From positions 1 to 47,474 of the forward strand of contig JANQPD010000067.1 in the NCBI GenBank assembly GCA_028285465.1: a stretch of DNA of 47,474 nt, given 5' to 3'. Under the pieces are notes generated by a model. The model saw only the letters and a list, made by a program, of their open reading frames with translations. It had not been told where the DNA came from and ran no database searches. Both the position numbers and the translations under genes were made by a program. Shown piece by piece: positions 15,612 through 24,893 of the stretch. The stretch is from Owenweeksia sp. (GTDB lineage: Bacteria > Bacteroidota > Bacteroidia > Flavobacteriales > Schleiferiaceae). Positions within the stretch are counted from its first letter, which is position 1. Each line of letters starts with the position of its first letter.

Positions 15612-17837
15612 TTACGGCTCCTGGTACACATTAGTATTGTTGCGATAGCCGGGCAGGTCTACATACCAGTCTTCGTTCTGACTGCCTCCGCTTTGCGCCC
15701 AGCTGGCAAAATTGGTATAAGTGGGTACGATATCCACCTTTTCCTTGGGGTAGTCAAACCCGGTAGCAATGTTCAACGCCCAGGGCAGGTTGGTAGTACT
15801 TTGGTAAAATTTGCCTGCGCCTACATTGGTATCGTCATCAGCTGTGCCAAAGAAACTGCTATTGGCCAGGTCGGTAGGGGCCATACCTGCGAGGTGTACT
15901 TCTTTGCCTCTTTCCTTGTTTATGATCATAAAAGGATTAAAGGGCACAGTGCCTAAATTTGCAAGTGTTTGCGGAGTGCCGAAGTTTACCGTGAGGTCCA
16001 AAGTATCCGGGGTACTATACGCTTCTCCATCTACCGTATTTACAAAGGGAGTACCCAGGTTTGGCAGTATCTCAAAGGCGTTGTCAAATACAATTACAGT
16101 GGCTTTGGTCTGGCCATTTTCAGTGCCGTTGCTTCCGTTGGTGATTATGTTTTCCGTAAGTTCCTGGCCACTTACGCTAGCTACACTACCCGGAGCGGCA
16201 TCAAACTGGATACCGAAGCCGTTGGTAAAAGAGCCACCGATCGCACGTACCACATACCGGGCTATTACGTCAACTACCTCGTTATTGGCGTTCTTCACCA
16301 GTTTGTAGTTGTAGTCAACGACCAGGTCGTTGAAGTCAAAGTCACCTTTTGCAGGCCACAGATCTTCGTATGCCAAAGTACCAAAGTCGTTTTCTGAAGG
16401 TGAGAAGTCGTTGCTGGCACGTGCAGGATCATTTGGATAAGCATCCAGGTCATCCGCTACTCCGTCATTGTCGGCATCACTTACCTGGGGAGTGCCGTTA
16501 CCAGAAGGGTTGCAGCTGCTGGTTGGAATGTACACATCACAACCCAATGTTGCTCCGTTTGTAAAGCTACCGTTGTTGGTTTCTATTCCATCAGGGTCAC
16601 AAAACTCTATGTTTCCGTTAAAACCACCCCCACCGTTTATGGTAGTTTTGAGGCTGTTTCCAAAAGAAGGGTTATCCACAAGCTTAATTATAGAGGTGCT
16701 TCCGGTCGCATTTATCTGGTTATTCACGGTGATCCGGTTGGCTTCCAGCATGGCGCCATTTTCGAATTGTACACCTGCTCCTCCATTTACTTTGTATTCA
16801 TCTCCCACGAATATGTAGCTAAGGTTGGTAAGATCTCCATTATTATGAAGGTCATCGTCAATAATAAGCTTACAGTTGTTGGTAAAATCAGAGCCTCCGT
16901 TTACAAACACATCATCCTTCACATAAATGTGGTTGTTATTGGTACTTGTTGAGTTATTGTTGTAGTCAACACCTACTTCTACATACCCATTATTGAGCAT
17001 AGAGCCCGAAGAGTTCAGGTTAAAGTTGTTGGCCACCTCTATGTTTCCATAGTTGGTGATCTGCGCAGAAGTGCTGAAGTTGTTGGTAAGCACCAGGTCT
17101 GCATTAGGATAAACCGTAAGCGTTCCGTTTGAGCTGTTTATATTCAGGTTGTTCACCCTAAGACTGCCGCCTGAGGCAATTTCCAATGAAGAACCGCTGT
17201 TTATATTCAGGTTTTGCACTACGGCGTTTCCGCAGAAGCGGATGATAACGCCACCACGGTTCACGTTAATATTACCGGTGTGGTTGCCTTGCATGCAATA
17301 TACACCGCCCGGGTCGTTGCTGTTGATGTTCAGATTAGAAGAGCGGTTGTTATACGTATGGTCACAACCGCTGGTACAGGTAGGGCTTACTACGGTTGTT
17401 TTGCGCAGTGCCTTTTTGCCGGCAGAGAAAGTCTCGTTTATTTGCTTACCGTTTACGCTTACCTTGTTTAAGATGGAACTGCCGGTGGGCGCTGTAAGTT
17501 TTACGAAGACCTCTTTCGTAGCGGTAGGCAGTTCAACTTTTCCTTGAGCCGAAGAAGCCTGGTCCAGGAAGGCAGACTTGATTAAACTTCCACCGGCCGT
17601 AGGTGTAAAGTCATAGATCTCTACTTTGTATTTACCAGGTACAGAAGCATTGCTTAAAGAAAAGGAATAATCTACGCTATGGGTAGTAGCGTAGGAAAAA
17701 CTTCCGGGTACCTTCAACTCGCTCATACTTGTCGGATTGTTGGAAGTGCCTCCCGTAACGGGCTGGTCTTTCTTGCAGGCGCTTATACTTAAGCCAAGTA
17801 CAAGGGCTACAGCTATTTGGTAAATGCTTGATCTCAT
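15612..17837 (-). CDS. LruC-domain lipoprotein with Asn-rich beta-helix region
   Basis: 741 residues from the ATG at 17837 (MRSSIYQ...), giving a lipoprotein signal with lipobox ISAC (Cys21). Residues ~160-410 are dominated by short Asn/Ser-rich repeats (NLNINS, GNINVN, NNLNINS and variants) that read like a right-handed parallel beta-helix. Around residues ~465-515 is a calcium-binding-like stretch (DADNDGVADDLDAYPNDP) followed by the diagnostic GDFDFNDLVVDYNY of the LruC domain. LruC-type proteins are surface lipoproteins of unknown function. A GTG 24 nt upstream is in frame but less likely. Confidence 0.85.
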   Translation of the reverse strand: MRSSIYQIAVALVLGLSISACKKDQPVTGGTSNNPTSMSELKVPGSFSYATTHSVDYSFSLSNASVPGKYKVEIYDFTPTAGGSLIKSAFLDQASSAQGKVELPTATKEVFVKLTAPTGSSILNKVSVNGKQINETFSAGKKALRKTTVVSPTCTSGCDHTYNNRSSNLNINSNDPGGVYCMQGNHTGNINVNRGGVIIRFCGNAVVQNLNINSGSSLEIASGGSLRVNNLNINSSNGTLTVYPNADLVLTNNFSTSAQITNYGNIEVANNFNLNSSGSMLNNGYVEVGVDYNNNSTSTNNNHIYVKDDVFVNGGSDFTNNCKLIIDDDLHNNGDLTNLSYIFVGDEYKVNGGAGVQFENGAMLEANRITVNNQINATGSTSIIKLVDNPSFGNSLKTTINGGGGFNGNIEFCDPDGIETNNGSFTNGATLGCDVYIPTSSCNPSGNGTPQVSDADNDGVADDLDAYPNDPARASNDFSPSENDFGTLAYEDLWPAKGDFDFNDLVVDYNYKLVKNANNEVVDVIARYVVRAIGGSFTNGFGIQFDAAPGSVASVSGQELTENIITNGSNGTENGQTKATVIVFDNAFEILPNLGTPFVNTVDGEAYSTPDTLDLTVNFGTPQTLANLGTVPFNPFMIINKERGKEVHLAGMAPTDLANSSFFGTADDDTNVGAGKFYQSTTNLPWALNIATGFDYPKEKVDIVPTYTNFASWAQSGGSQNEDWYVDLPGYRNNTNVYQEP

Positions 17838-17890
17838 GGTTATAATCTTTTTGATTGGCACAGATTAGGTCAATCCACATGCCCATAATG

Positions 17891-17898
17891 CAAATATA
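17891..17898 (-). promoter_or_regulatory. TAnnTTTG -7 box of the LruC lipoprotein gene
   Basis: TATATTTG on the minus strand, exact consensus, ~53 nt before the chosen ATG. No clear -33 TTG. Confidence 0.4.
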
Positions 17899-17946
17899 CT
17901 GAAAATCAGCAAAATACACATTATAAGGGTGGTAGCTTCCTCTCTT

Positions 17947-18294
17947 TTAAGGAAGGTTTTTCCCATTTTGGGATGAAGCAGGGTGAAAAGATTCCTTACC
18001 CCTAAGCAGGTCCCAGAACAAAATGAAATCAGAGGCAAGGCTGTACCCCGGGTATTGAAAAGTGGCAGGTTTGTTTTTTTCAAAAAAGAAATGCCCTACC
18101 CAGGCAAAACCATACCCCAGGAAAGGGATGGCAACAAAATACCACCAGTTTAGGGTGATCAAAAAAGTAAGAAAGGAAATGCTCACAAGACCAGTGCCTA
18201 TGAAGTGCAGGAGCCGGCAGGTGAAATCCTGGTGCTCACTTAGATAAAAGGGGTAAAATGCTTTTAAACTGTTGTATGTCTTTTCCGTAGCCAT
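17947..18294 (-). CDS. DUF962 / Mpo1-like membrane protein
   Basis: 115 residues with two hydrophobic helical stretches (residues ~31-50 and ~51-67). Conserved histidines are visible: H21, H30 (LLHFIGT) and H68 with E72 in GHFFFEKNKPATF. This is the DUF962 signature; the yeast member Mpo1 is an Fe(II)-dependent dioxygenase that shortens 2-hydroxy fatty acids by alpha-oxidation. The start codon lies one base after the stop of the upstream M20 peptidase gene, so the two are translationally coupled. Enzyme activity in this organism is inferred from the family. Confidence 0.8.
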   Translation of the reverse strand: MATEKTYNSLKAFYPFYLSEHQDFTCRLLHFIGTGLVSISFLTFLITLNWWYFVAIPFLGYGFAWVGHFFFEKNKPATFQYPGYSLASDFILFWDLLRGKESFHPASSQNGKNLP

Positions 18295-18295
18295 T

Positions 18296-19762
18296 TTATG
18301 GATGTTTCAACTGCTCTAAATTCTTTAAAAAGGTATGGTAAAATTGTACTGAGGCGTTGTAGTCTTCCAGGCTTATCCGCTCATTTACCCCATGCAGGCG
18401 GGGAATGTCTTCCGGGAGCATGCGTATGGGTAAGAAGCGGTATACATGGTCGGATATTTCATAGAAATGACGTCCGTCTGTGGCGCCAAGTACGAGGTAG
18501 GGGCTTACCAGGGCTTCGGGAAAGACCGTATTTATGCAGCGCTGTAGGTAAGTAAAGCGGGGGTCACGATAATCGCTCACGGGTGAGGCCGGAATGCGAA
18601 AGTCGTCATGAATTTCAATACGTACAAGGGTATCATTTATCAGTTCACGGGCACGCGCCATTATTTCTTCGGGCGTATCACCCGGCAAAAGGCGATAATT
18701 AACGGTAGCCCATGCTCTTGAGGGCACTACATTGTCTTTGATCCCCGCCTGTAAAATGGTGGTAACCTGGGTTGTTTTTACCAAAGCCGCACTGCTGGGG
18801 TTCTGCTCATACACATTAAAGATAAGGGGCTTAAAGAGCCATGGATTTGAGAAAGCCAGTTTTTGTGTGAAGGGAAGGTGCGGCCCTACGTGTTCGATAA
18901 AGCCTTTTAAGGGAGCACTCAGGCGGCTTGGTAAGGGGTTTTCTTCCAGTTTTTGTATTGCCTCGTTCAGGGTTGACACGGCCGTTTTTTGAGCGGGCAT
19001 ACTGCTATGTCCACCTTCTATATTTACGGTGAAGTCCAGGCTAACATAGCCCTTTTCACTGATCCCTACCAGGGCTACCGGCCTGGAAATACCGGGCACA
19101 ATATTTTGCGTGAGCAGGCCTCCCTCGTCCAGGACCAGGCGAGCCCTTATGCCCTGTTTTTTCAGGTAAGCTACTACTTCTGCGGCCCCTTCATCGCCCC
19201 CTATTTCTTCATCGTGCCCAAAGCACAGGTATACATCGCTTTCAGGTTGATGGCCTTTTTCAAGAAGCAGGTGTACCGCGTTTAGTATGGAAACATAGCT
19301 GCCCTTATCGTCCAGTGCACCCCTGCCGTATATATATCCATCGCGTAGATTTCCTGAGAAAGGAGGTTCTACCCACTCTCCACGGGTAGCGTATTCTACT
19401 GGTACCACGTCCATATGCGCCATTAAGACGACCGCTTCCCGGTCTTGGGCTTTGCCCGGCCAGTGGTAGAGGAGGGAGTGTGTATTAATTGCTTTCAATG
19501 ACAGCAGGCTATCTACTAGAGGAAAAACACTGTCCAGGTATGCTTTCATTCCTTTAAACGCATCAACGTCCAGCATTTCCTTTTTATGGGAGATGGTTTC
19601 AAACATAAGAGCACCTGAAAGGGCTTCAGGTGCAGTGTATAGGTGCTCCGTGGCAAAGGGCGAAGCTTGCTCCGGGGCTGCAAAGCGCAAATAGTTAAAA
19701 GCGAGTATAAGCAGGAGCCCTGCCAGAATAATTAAGCCTAAGAAAAGGATCTTTTTAAGCAT
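18296..19762 (-). CDS. M20 family metallopeptidase, PM20D1/CPS1-like
   Basis: 488 residues with one N-terminal membrane helix (residues ~4-22), so it is anchored with the catalytic domain outside the cytoplasm. Zinc ligands of the M20 family are visible: MAHMDVVP (H116, D118), GRGALDDKG (D151), HDEEIGG (catalytic Glu and ligand), DEGG and the C-terminal LHGVNERI His. Length and motif spacing fit the PM20D1/carboxypeptidase S branch; mammalian PM20D1 makes and hydrolyses N-fatty-acyl amino acids. A dipeptidase role is the alternative. It is coupled to the DUF962 gene downstream. Confidence 0.85.
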   Translation of the reverse strand: MLKKILFLGLIILAGLLLILAFNYLRFAAPEQASPFATEHLYTAPEALSGALMFETISHKKEMLDVDAFKGMKAYLDSVFPLVDSLLSLKAINTHSLLYHWPGKAQDREAVVLMAHMDVVPVEYATRGEWVEPPFSGNLRDGYIYGRGALDDKGSYVSILNAVHLLLEKGHQPESDVYLCFGHDEEIGGDEGAAEVVAYLKKQGIRARLVLDEGGLLTQNIVPGISRPVALVGISEKGYVSLDFTVNIEGGHSSMPAQKTAVSTLNEAIQKLEENPLPSRLSAPLKGFIEHVGPHLPFTQKLAFSNPWLFKPLIFNVYEQNPSSAALVKTTQVTTILQAGIKDNVVPSRAWATVNYRLLPGDTPEEIMARARELINDTLVRIEIHDDFRIPASPVSDYRDPRFTYLQRCINTVFPEALVSPYLVLGATDGRHFYEISDHVYRFLPIRMLPEDIPRLHGVNERISLEDYNASVQFYHTFLKNLEQLKHP

Positions 19763-19846
19763 GCATAGTCTTTGTGAATACTAAGATACGGGCGTTTCGG
19801 GAAGTTAAATTATTAAATTTTGATTCATTAATTACGATCATTATTG

Positions 19847-19883
19847 AATATCGCCATTTTTTACACTTCATTTTGGCGATATT
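19847..19883. repeat. 10-bp inverted repeat upstream of the HTH-like gene
   Basis: AATATCGCCA at 19847-19856 and TGGCGATATT at 19874-19883 form a perfect inverted repeat with a 17-nt centre, ending 26 nt before the ATG at 19910. The right arm overlaps a -7-like GATATTTG. It may be an operator. Confidence 0.5.
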
Positions 19884-19909
19884 TGAAGCCGAACTAAACC
19901 TATTGCGCT

Positions 19910-20926
19910 ATGAATACGAACTTTCAATTAATACTATTTGAACGTATCAAAGGCCAGCTGGACCCGAAGTTAAGTCTGGTAGATGTGGTTGCAGATGTGT
20001 TGCAATTGAGCCAGGATGCCTGCTACCGCAGAATAAGAGGGGCCACCCTTATTTCTTTTGACGAGGCGGTGGCCCTTGCCCAATACGCCCGTATCTCACT
20101 TAATGAAGTGGCCGGACAGGCCGATACTACTGCTATTTTTGAACAATGGCCTATCATCAAAAGCTGGGACGATTGCTACCGTTATATGCAGCGTTCCCTC
20201 GAAACCCTGGAGCGCCTGAAAACCATTAAGGGACACACGTTTTACTACCTGGCTAAAGACATCCCTGTTTTTTACCACTTTGCCTTTCCCAAGCTGGCAG
20301 CCTTTAAGTTATACGTGTGGATGAAGTCGGTTTACGATGTTCAGAAAATTGACGGGCAAAACTATAATATGGCCATGATCCCCGACAGCATTCTTGAGCT
20401 GGCCCGCCAGCAGTGGGCAGCCTACTCGCAGATCAATGCCGTAGAGATCTGGAACGATACAACCGTAACCAGTTTAATCAGGCAACTGGAGTATTATTAT
20501 GAGGCAGGCTTATTAGAAAGCAAAGAGGAAGCTTTGGAAATCTGCGAACAATTCCACGCCATGATGAAGAATATATACAAGCAGGCGTTGCAGGGAAGTA
20601 AAGTGCACGCCAGCAATCACGAGGTGTTTTCAGCAGCCAGCTATGCCATGTACTTTCATGAGATACTGATCATGGACAATACGGTATTAGCCGATCTGGG
20701 AGACGGGCGTTTGGCGTATTTCCTGCCCTATGCCGGGGTGAATTACATCAGCACCACAGATCCCAAAGTAGTGACAGAGGTGAGGGATTTTGTACAGGCA
20801 CAAGCACGCAAATCTGCGTTGATCAGCGATGTTTCTGAAAAGGACCGCAATCGTTTTTTCATCCGGATCAGGAACCAGATCGATCAGTTGAGAGAGAAGA
20901 TTAAGAAGACAGACCCTTTTATGTAG
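19910..20926 (+). CDS. HTH-like N-terminus, uncharacterised regulator-like protein
   Basis: 338 residues, no signal peptide or membrane helix. Residues ~20-65 (LVDVVADVLQLSQDACYRRIRG... AVALAQYARISLNEV) read like a helix-turn-helix DNA-binding domain. The rest is helical with many aromatic residues and no enzyme motif I recognise. It could be a transcription regulator with a C-terminal sensing domain; this is inference. An inverted repeat lies directly upstream of its start. It ends 1 nt from the convergent 35-residue membrane protein gene. Confidence 0.6.
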   Translation: MNTNFQLILFERIKGQLDPKLSLVDVVADVLQLSQDACYRRIRGATLISFDEAVALAQYARISLNEVAGQADTTAIFEQWPIIKSWDDCYRYMQRSLETLERLKTIKGHTFYYLAKDIPVFYHFAFPKLAAFKLYVWMKSVYDVQKIDGQNYNMAMIPDSILELARQQWAAYSQINAVEIWNDTTVTSLIRQLEYYYEAGLLESKEEALEICEQFHAMMKNIYKQALQGSKVHASNHEVFSAASYAMYFHEILIMDNTVLADLGDGRLAYFLPYAGVNYISTTDPKVVTEVRDFVQAQARKSALISDVSEKDRNRFFIRIRNQIDQLREKIKKTDPFM

Positions 20927-20927
20927 A

Positions 20928-21035
20928 TCAAATGATGCCTGCGAAATAAAGTGAGCCGAGCAGAATCAACATGATCAGCAAAACCACGGCTGCCATTTGA
21001 AATTTTTCGGTGTTGGAGCGGCCTAAATTTTCCAT
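20928..21035 (-). CDS. 35-residue single-pass membrane protein
   Basis: ATG at 21033-21035, stop TGA at 20928-20930. The peptide has a polar start (MENLGRSNTEKFQ) followed by one hydrophobic helix (MAAVVLLIMLILLGSLYFAGII). The layout resembles small membrane proteins common near envelope genes. It ends one base from the stop of the convergent gene. No SD site; the coding call rests on the clear polar-then-helix pattern. Confidence 0.5.
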   Translation of the reverse strand: MENLGRSNTEKFQMAAVVLLIMLILLGSLYFAGII

Positions 21036-21127
21036 CTTGTTTTGTTTGTTGGTTCAATAGCCAAATTACGAAACTCTATGTAAATTGCTGGTAATACAAT
21101 GCTTACATAAATGTTAAGTAAAGGATA

Positions 21128-21286
21128 CTAGCGTGAAGTAAAGTAAAAGGCAACTCCCAGAATGAGGACAATAAGGAGCACAACAATAACTATTTGCAGG
21201 TAATCTTCCGTTTTGGGTTTTGGTTTGTTGGCTTTCCTGATCCTTCTGGCGCGTTGCTTAATATGGCGTTTGTCCGCTTCATGCAT
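21128..21286 (-). CDS. 52-residue basic single-pass membrane protein
   Basis: ATG at 21284-21286, stop TAG at 21128-21130. The first 30 residues are strongly basic (KRHIKQRARRIRKANKPKPK) and are followed by one helix (QIVIVVLLIVLILGVAFYF). The positive-inside rule puts the basic part in the cytoplasm. It is in the same orientation as the 35-residue gene, 92 nt upstream of it. Function unknown. Confidence 0.6.
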   Translation of the reverse strand: MHEADKRHIKQRARRIRKANKPKPKTEDYLQIVIVVLLIVLILGVAFYFTSR

Positions 21287-21371
21287 AAGCTAAGTTTTTA
21301 CCGTTAATTGTGGGTAGTATCCGCAAATACTTCCCAAAAGGTAAGAAAAATATTTAGCTATGCATATCCAA

Positions 21372-21776
21372 CTAAGCCAACGGGTTGAGAACTACGCTGA
21401 AAATGGTGATTCCGTTAGGGTCTCTTCCATAGTGCAGTTTATCAATGGCTTCTGTAATGTCCTTTGCCCTGAAATATGAGGTGTGTAATTCATTTTGCCC
21501 TTTTACGCACCACTGTATGGTATAGGAGTTTTTTTTATCGCGCTGCACTTTTACATAGTCCAGCATTTGTTTTAGCGCATCTATTTTATCGTAACCTGCT
21601 ACGCTGTGAAACAAAAAAGATTGGTTGTGGCGGGGGTTTACAGTGATCACATCCAGGCGTATACCCGAACTGCTTTCCTGATAGTCAAAGATCATCTGGG
21701 TACTTTCCAAGCTGAGGTAGGATTCTATTTCTTTCTGGATCTTTGCTATTTCCAGGTTTTGCTTATCAGCCGACAT
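21372..21776 (-). CDS. Hypothetical cytoplasmic protein
   Basis: 134 residues with no signal peptide, membrane helix or cysteine motif (a single Cys in QWCVKG). Composition is soluble alpha/beta: a helical start (QNLEIAKIQKEIESYL) then strand-like segments ending in GITIFSVVLNPLA. Not recognised. It lies 42 nt downstream of the secreted protein at 21819 on the same strand, so co-transcription is possible. Confidence 0.65.
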   Translation of the reverse strand: MSADKQNLEIAKIQKEIESYLSLESTQMIFDYQESSSGIRLDVITVNPRHNQSFLFHSVAGYDKIDALKQMLDYVKVQRDKKNSYTIQWCVKGQNELHTSYFRAKDITEAIDKLHYGRDPNGITIFSVVLNPLA

Positions 21777-21818
21777 GGCGCTACTTCTTTAGTTAAAACA
21801 AGGCAGTAAAGGTACTAC

Positions 21819-22283
21819 TCATTCTTGAGGTGGTGTATGGGTAAAAAACACACGCAATGCTCCCATGTCAAGGGCCATATAGTTCTGGTCCAGGTACAGG
21901 ATCTGCCAACGTTGTTGCACAGCCCCGTTCTTTAATAGTTCTATTTCAGCGGCCTTATTCACGCGGTACGCTACCTCTATCTCCATCCCGTATTCGTTGG
22001 TGTTTTTCGGGTTGATCAGCTTTATAGTCGCTTTTTCTTTAAAGAAGCGGTAATAATCGGGCACGGCCTCTTGCAGGTCTTCTCTGCTTCCACCCGTACT
22101 TTCCAGGTAAGAGAGGGCTTCCCAGGCCCCGTTTTGCAGAAGCGTCAGGGTATCTCCATCTATTTCGGGCGATTGCAGGCTCAGGGTGGTAAATACCTTT
22201 TGCAAAGCTTCTTCTGCTTTTAACTGGGCTTGTGCCTGTACAAAAACACAACTGGAGAACAGCAGGGGAATGAATCTTTTCAT
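21819..22283 (-). CDS. Small secreted protein, function unknown
   Basis: 154 residues with a Sec signal peptide (MKRFIPLLFSSCVFVQAQA); the cleavage-site Ala pattern fits signal peptidase I better than a lipobox. The mature part is ~135 residues, mixed alpha/beta, not recognised. A TATCTTCG sequence (one mismatch from the -7 consensus) ends 4 nt before the ATG, so its transcript may be leaderless or nearly so. It is separated from the upstream ribonucleotide reductase genes by a terminator. Confidence 0.65.
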   Translation of the reverse strand: MKRFIPLLFSSCVFVQAQAQLKAEEALQKVFTTLSLQSPEIDGDTLTLLQNGAWEALSYLESTGGSREDLQEAVPDYYRFFKEKATIKLINPKNTNEYGMEIEVAYRVNKAAEIELLKNGAVQQRWQILYLDQNYMALDMGALRVFFTHTPPQE

Positions 22284-22305
22284 CTTGCGAAGATACGCCT
22301 ATAAA

Positions 22306-22339
22306 AAATCCGCCCGTACCTTCAGGTACGGGCGGATTT
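22306..22339 (-). terminator. Terminator after nrdA
   Basis: 15-bp perfect stem (AAATCCGCCCGTACC and complement) with a TTCA/TGAA loop, running into TTTTTT on the minus strand, 40 nt beyond the nrdA stop. Confidence 0.9.
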
Positions 22340-22379
22340 GGTTTGACTAAAAAACTAAAGGATAATTGTACCGTCTGTT

Positions 22380-24845
22380 TTAAGACCCGCAGGCCTCGCA
22401 ATCATCGGGATTGTCAATAGAACAAGCAATAATTTCTTCGTCTTGAAAGTCGGCTACGGCCTTAGCCATTTCGGTAATACGCTTTTTACCTACTTCATTG
22501 GCTTGCTGCAAGCTTTCGCTTTCCTGTATTTTCTCGGTTTGTTTTGCCTCCACCACAGGCTCTACTTCACTTTTTACCTGCTTTTGCACGGTAAACTTAA
22601 TGGCATCTGTTGCGGCTTTGGTACGCAGGTAGTACATGCCGGTTTTGAGGCCTTTTTCCCAGGCGTAGAAGTGCATAGAGGTGAGTTTGCCCATATTGGG
22701 GCTTTCTACGAATAAGTTCAGGGATTGAGACTGGTCGATGAACAGGCCGCGGTCGGCACTCATGTCGATGATGTCTTTCATGCTCATTTCCCACACCGTT
22801 TTATACATCTCTTTGATGTTATCGGGGATAATGTCGATGTGTTGAATGCTGCCGTTGGCGCGGATGATCTCGTTCTTCAGGTCTTCATTCCACAAGCCGA
22901 GGTCTACGAGGTCTACCAGCAGGTGTTTGTTTACCACGATAAACTCTCCACTCAATACCCTGCGGGTGTAAATGTTGCTGGTGTAGGGCTCAAAGCACTC
23001 GTTGTTTCCCAGGATCTGGGAAGTGGAGGCGGTAGGCATTGGTGCGAGCAACAAGGAATTACGCACCCCGGATTCTTTAATGTCTTCACGCAATGCGTTC
23101 CAGTCCCAATTTCCGCTTAGGCTGTCTTCCTGCACGCCCCACATATTAAATTGGAATTCGCCCTTACTTATGGGTGAACCTTTGTAGCTCTCGTAGGCGC
23201 CATCTACCTTAGCCTCATCTTTCGATGCGCAAAGTGCTGCGTAATAAATGGTTTCAAAAATGTCTTTGTTGAGCTGCTTTGCTTCATCGGAAGTAAAGGG
23301 CAGGCGGAGTTTTATAAACGTATCGGCCAGGCCCTGTACACCTAAACCAACCGGGCGATGCCGCATATTGCTGTTGCGGGCTTCGGCTACAGGGTAGTAG
23401 TTCCGGTCAATGATGCGGTTCAGGTTTTTGGTTACCTTATACGTAACGTCAAACAGCCGTTGGTGGTTAAAGGCATTGTCTTCTACATACATAGGCAACG
23501 CCAGGGAAGCCAGGTTGCATACAGCCACCTCATCGGGAGCGGTGTACTCGATGATCTCGGTACAGAGGTTTGAAGAGCGTATGGTACCCAGGTTTTGCTG
23601 GTTGCTCTTGCTGTTGGCGGCATCCTTATACAACATATAAGGGGTGCCTGTTTCTATCTGGCTTTCCAGTATTTTGGCCCAAAGCTCACGTGCTTTGATG
23701 GTCTTGCGTCCTTTTCCTTCTTTTTCGTATTTGGTATACAGTTTTTCAAAGGCCTCACTGTGCACGTCACACAAGCCGGGGCATTCGTTGGGGTCCATCA
23801 GGGTCCAGTCCCCGTCTTCTTTTACCCGCTTCATAAAGAGATCAGGTGTCCAGAGTGCATAAAAGAGATCGCGGGCACGCATCTCTTCCTTGCCGTGGTT
23901 TTTCTTCAGGTCCAGGAAGTCGAAGATGTCGGCATGCCAGGGCTCGAGGTATATGGCAAAGGATCCCTTGCGTTTGCCGCCTCCCTGGTCTACATAACGG
24001 GCGGTGTCGTTAAACACGCGCAACATGGGTACAATGCCGTTTGAGGTGCCGTTTGTACCGCGGATGTAAGAACCGGTAGCGCGCACGTTGTGGATAGAAA
24101 GGCCTATCCCTCCGGCACTTTGGGAAATTTTAGAGCATTGCTTCAATGTATCGTAAATGCCGTCAATGCTGTCGTCTTTCATGGTAAGCAGAAAACAGGA
24201 AGACATTTGCGGTTTGGGTGTGCCTGAGTTAAACAGCGTGGGAGTAGCGTGGGTGAAGTACTTCTTGCTCATCAGGTCGTACGTTTCAATAGCTGCTTCC
24301 AGGTTTTCTTTGTGTATCCCTATAGCTACACGCATGAGCATATGTTGCGGACGTTCTGCAATTTTCCCGTTTACCCGTAGCAGGTAAGAGCGCTCCAGCG
24401 TTTTAAATCCAAAGTAATCGTACCCGAAATCGCGGTCGTAGATCAGGGTAGAGTCGAGCAGGAGCGCATTTTTCTCAATGATCTCAGCTACGTCATCTGC
24501 GATAAGCGGAGAGTGCAAACCGGTTTTGGGATTTACGTATTCGTGCAGGCTCTTCATGGTTTCAGAAAAGCTCTTCTCCGTATTTTTATGCAGGTTCGAT
24601 ACGGCTATACGCGCGGCAAGCTGTGCGTAGTCCGGGTGACGGGTGGTCATGCTGGCCGCTACCTCGGCAGCAAGGCTATCGAGTTCGGAAGTGGTTACTC
24701 CTTCGTAGATGCCTTCAATTACCTTCATGGCCACATTCGTAGGGTTTACCAATTCACTGAGGCCGTAGCACAATTTTTGGATGCGCGCGGTGATCTTATC
24801 AAATTTCACACTCTCTTTTCTGCCGTCTCTTTTTATTACATACAT
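22380..24845 (-). CDS. nrdA: Class I ribonucleoside-diphosphate reductase, alpha subunit
   Basis: 821 residues. Residues ~1-90 are an ATP-cone ([16 protein letters not shown]), the allosteric activity site. Active-site features: Cys in SSCFLL, NLCTEI (Asn-x-Cys-x-Glu) and a C-terminal CEAC pair for re-reduction by thioredoxin/glutaredoxin; the radical-transfer region SNIYTRR and the [10 protein letters not shown] motif are present. It reduces ribonucleoside diphosphates to deoxyribonucleotides together with NrdB. The sequence type is the eukaryote-like class Ia branch common in Bacteroidota. It follows nrdB by 48 nt in one operon. Confidence 0.97.
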   Translation of the reverse strand: MYVIKRDGRKESVKFDKITARIQKLCYGLSELVNPTNVAMKVIEGIYEGVTTSELDSLAAEVAASMTTRHPDYAQLAARIAVSNLHKNTEKSFSETMKSLHEYVNPKTGLHSPLIADDVAEIIEKNALLLDSTLIYDRDFGYDYFGFKTLERSYLLRVNGKIAERPQHMLMRVAIGIHKENLEAAIETYDLMSKKYFTHATPTLFNSGTPKPQMSSCFLLTMKDDSIDGIYDTLKQCSKISQSAGGIGLSIHNVRATGSYIRGTNGTSNGIVPMLRVFNDTARYVDQGGGKRKGSFAIYLEPWHADIFDFLDLKKNHGKEEMRARDLFYALWTPDLFMKRVKEDGDWTLMDPNECPGLCDVHSEAFEKLYTKYEKEGKGRKTIKARELWAKILESQIETGTPYMLYKDAANSKSNQQNLGTIRSSNLCTEIIEYTAPDEVAVCNLASLALPMYVEDNAFNHQRLFDVTYKVTKNLNRIIDRNYYPVAEARNSNMRHRPVGLGVQGLADTFIKLRLPFTSDEAKQLNKDIFETIYYAALCASKDEAKVDGAYESYKGSPISKGEFQFNMWGVQEDSLSGNWDWNALREDIKESGVRNSLLLAPMPTASTSQILGNNECFEPYTSNIYTRRVLSGEFIVVNKHLLVDLVDLGLWNEDLKNEIIRANGSIQHIDIIPDNIKEMYKTVWEMSMKDIIDMSADRGLFIDQSQSLNLFVESPNMGKLTSMHFYAWEKGLKTGMYYLRTKAATDAIKFTVQKQVKSEVEPVVEAKQTEKIQESESLQQANEVGKKRITEMAKAVADFQDEEIIACSIDNPDDCEACGS

Positions 24846-24893
24846 GCGCTCTAAATTTTTATATGGTGGGTGATTTGTTTAGGATGGTCGGGG

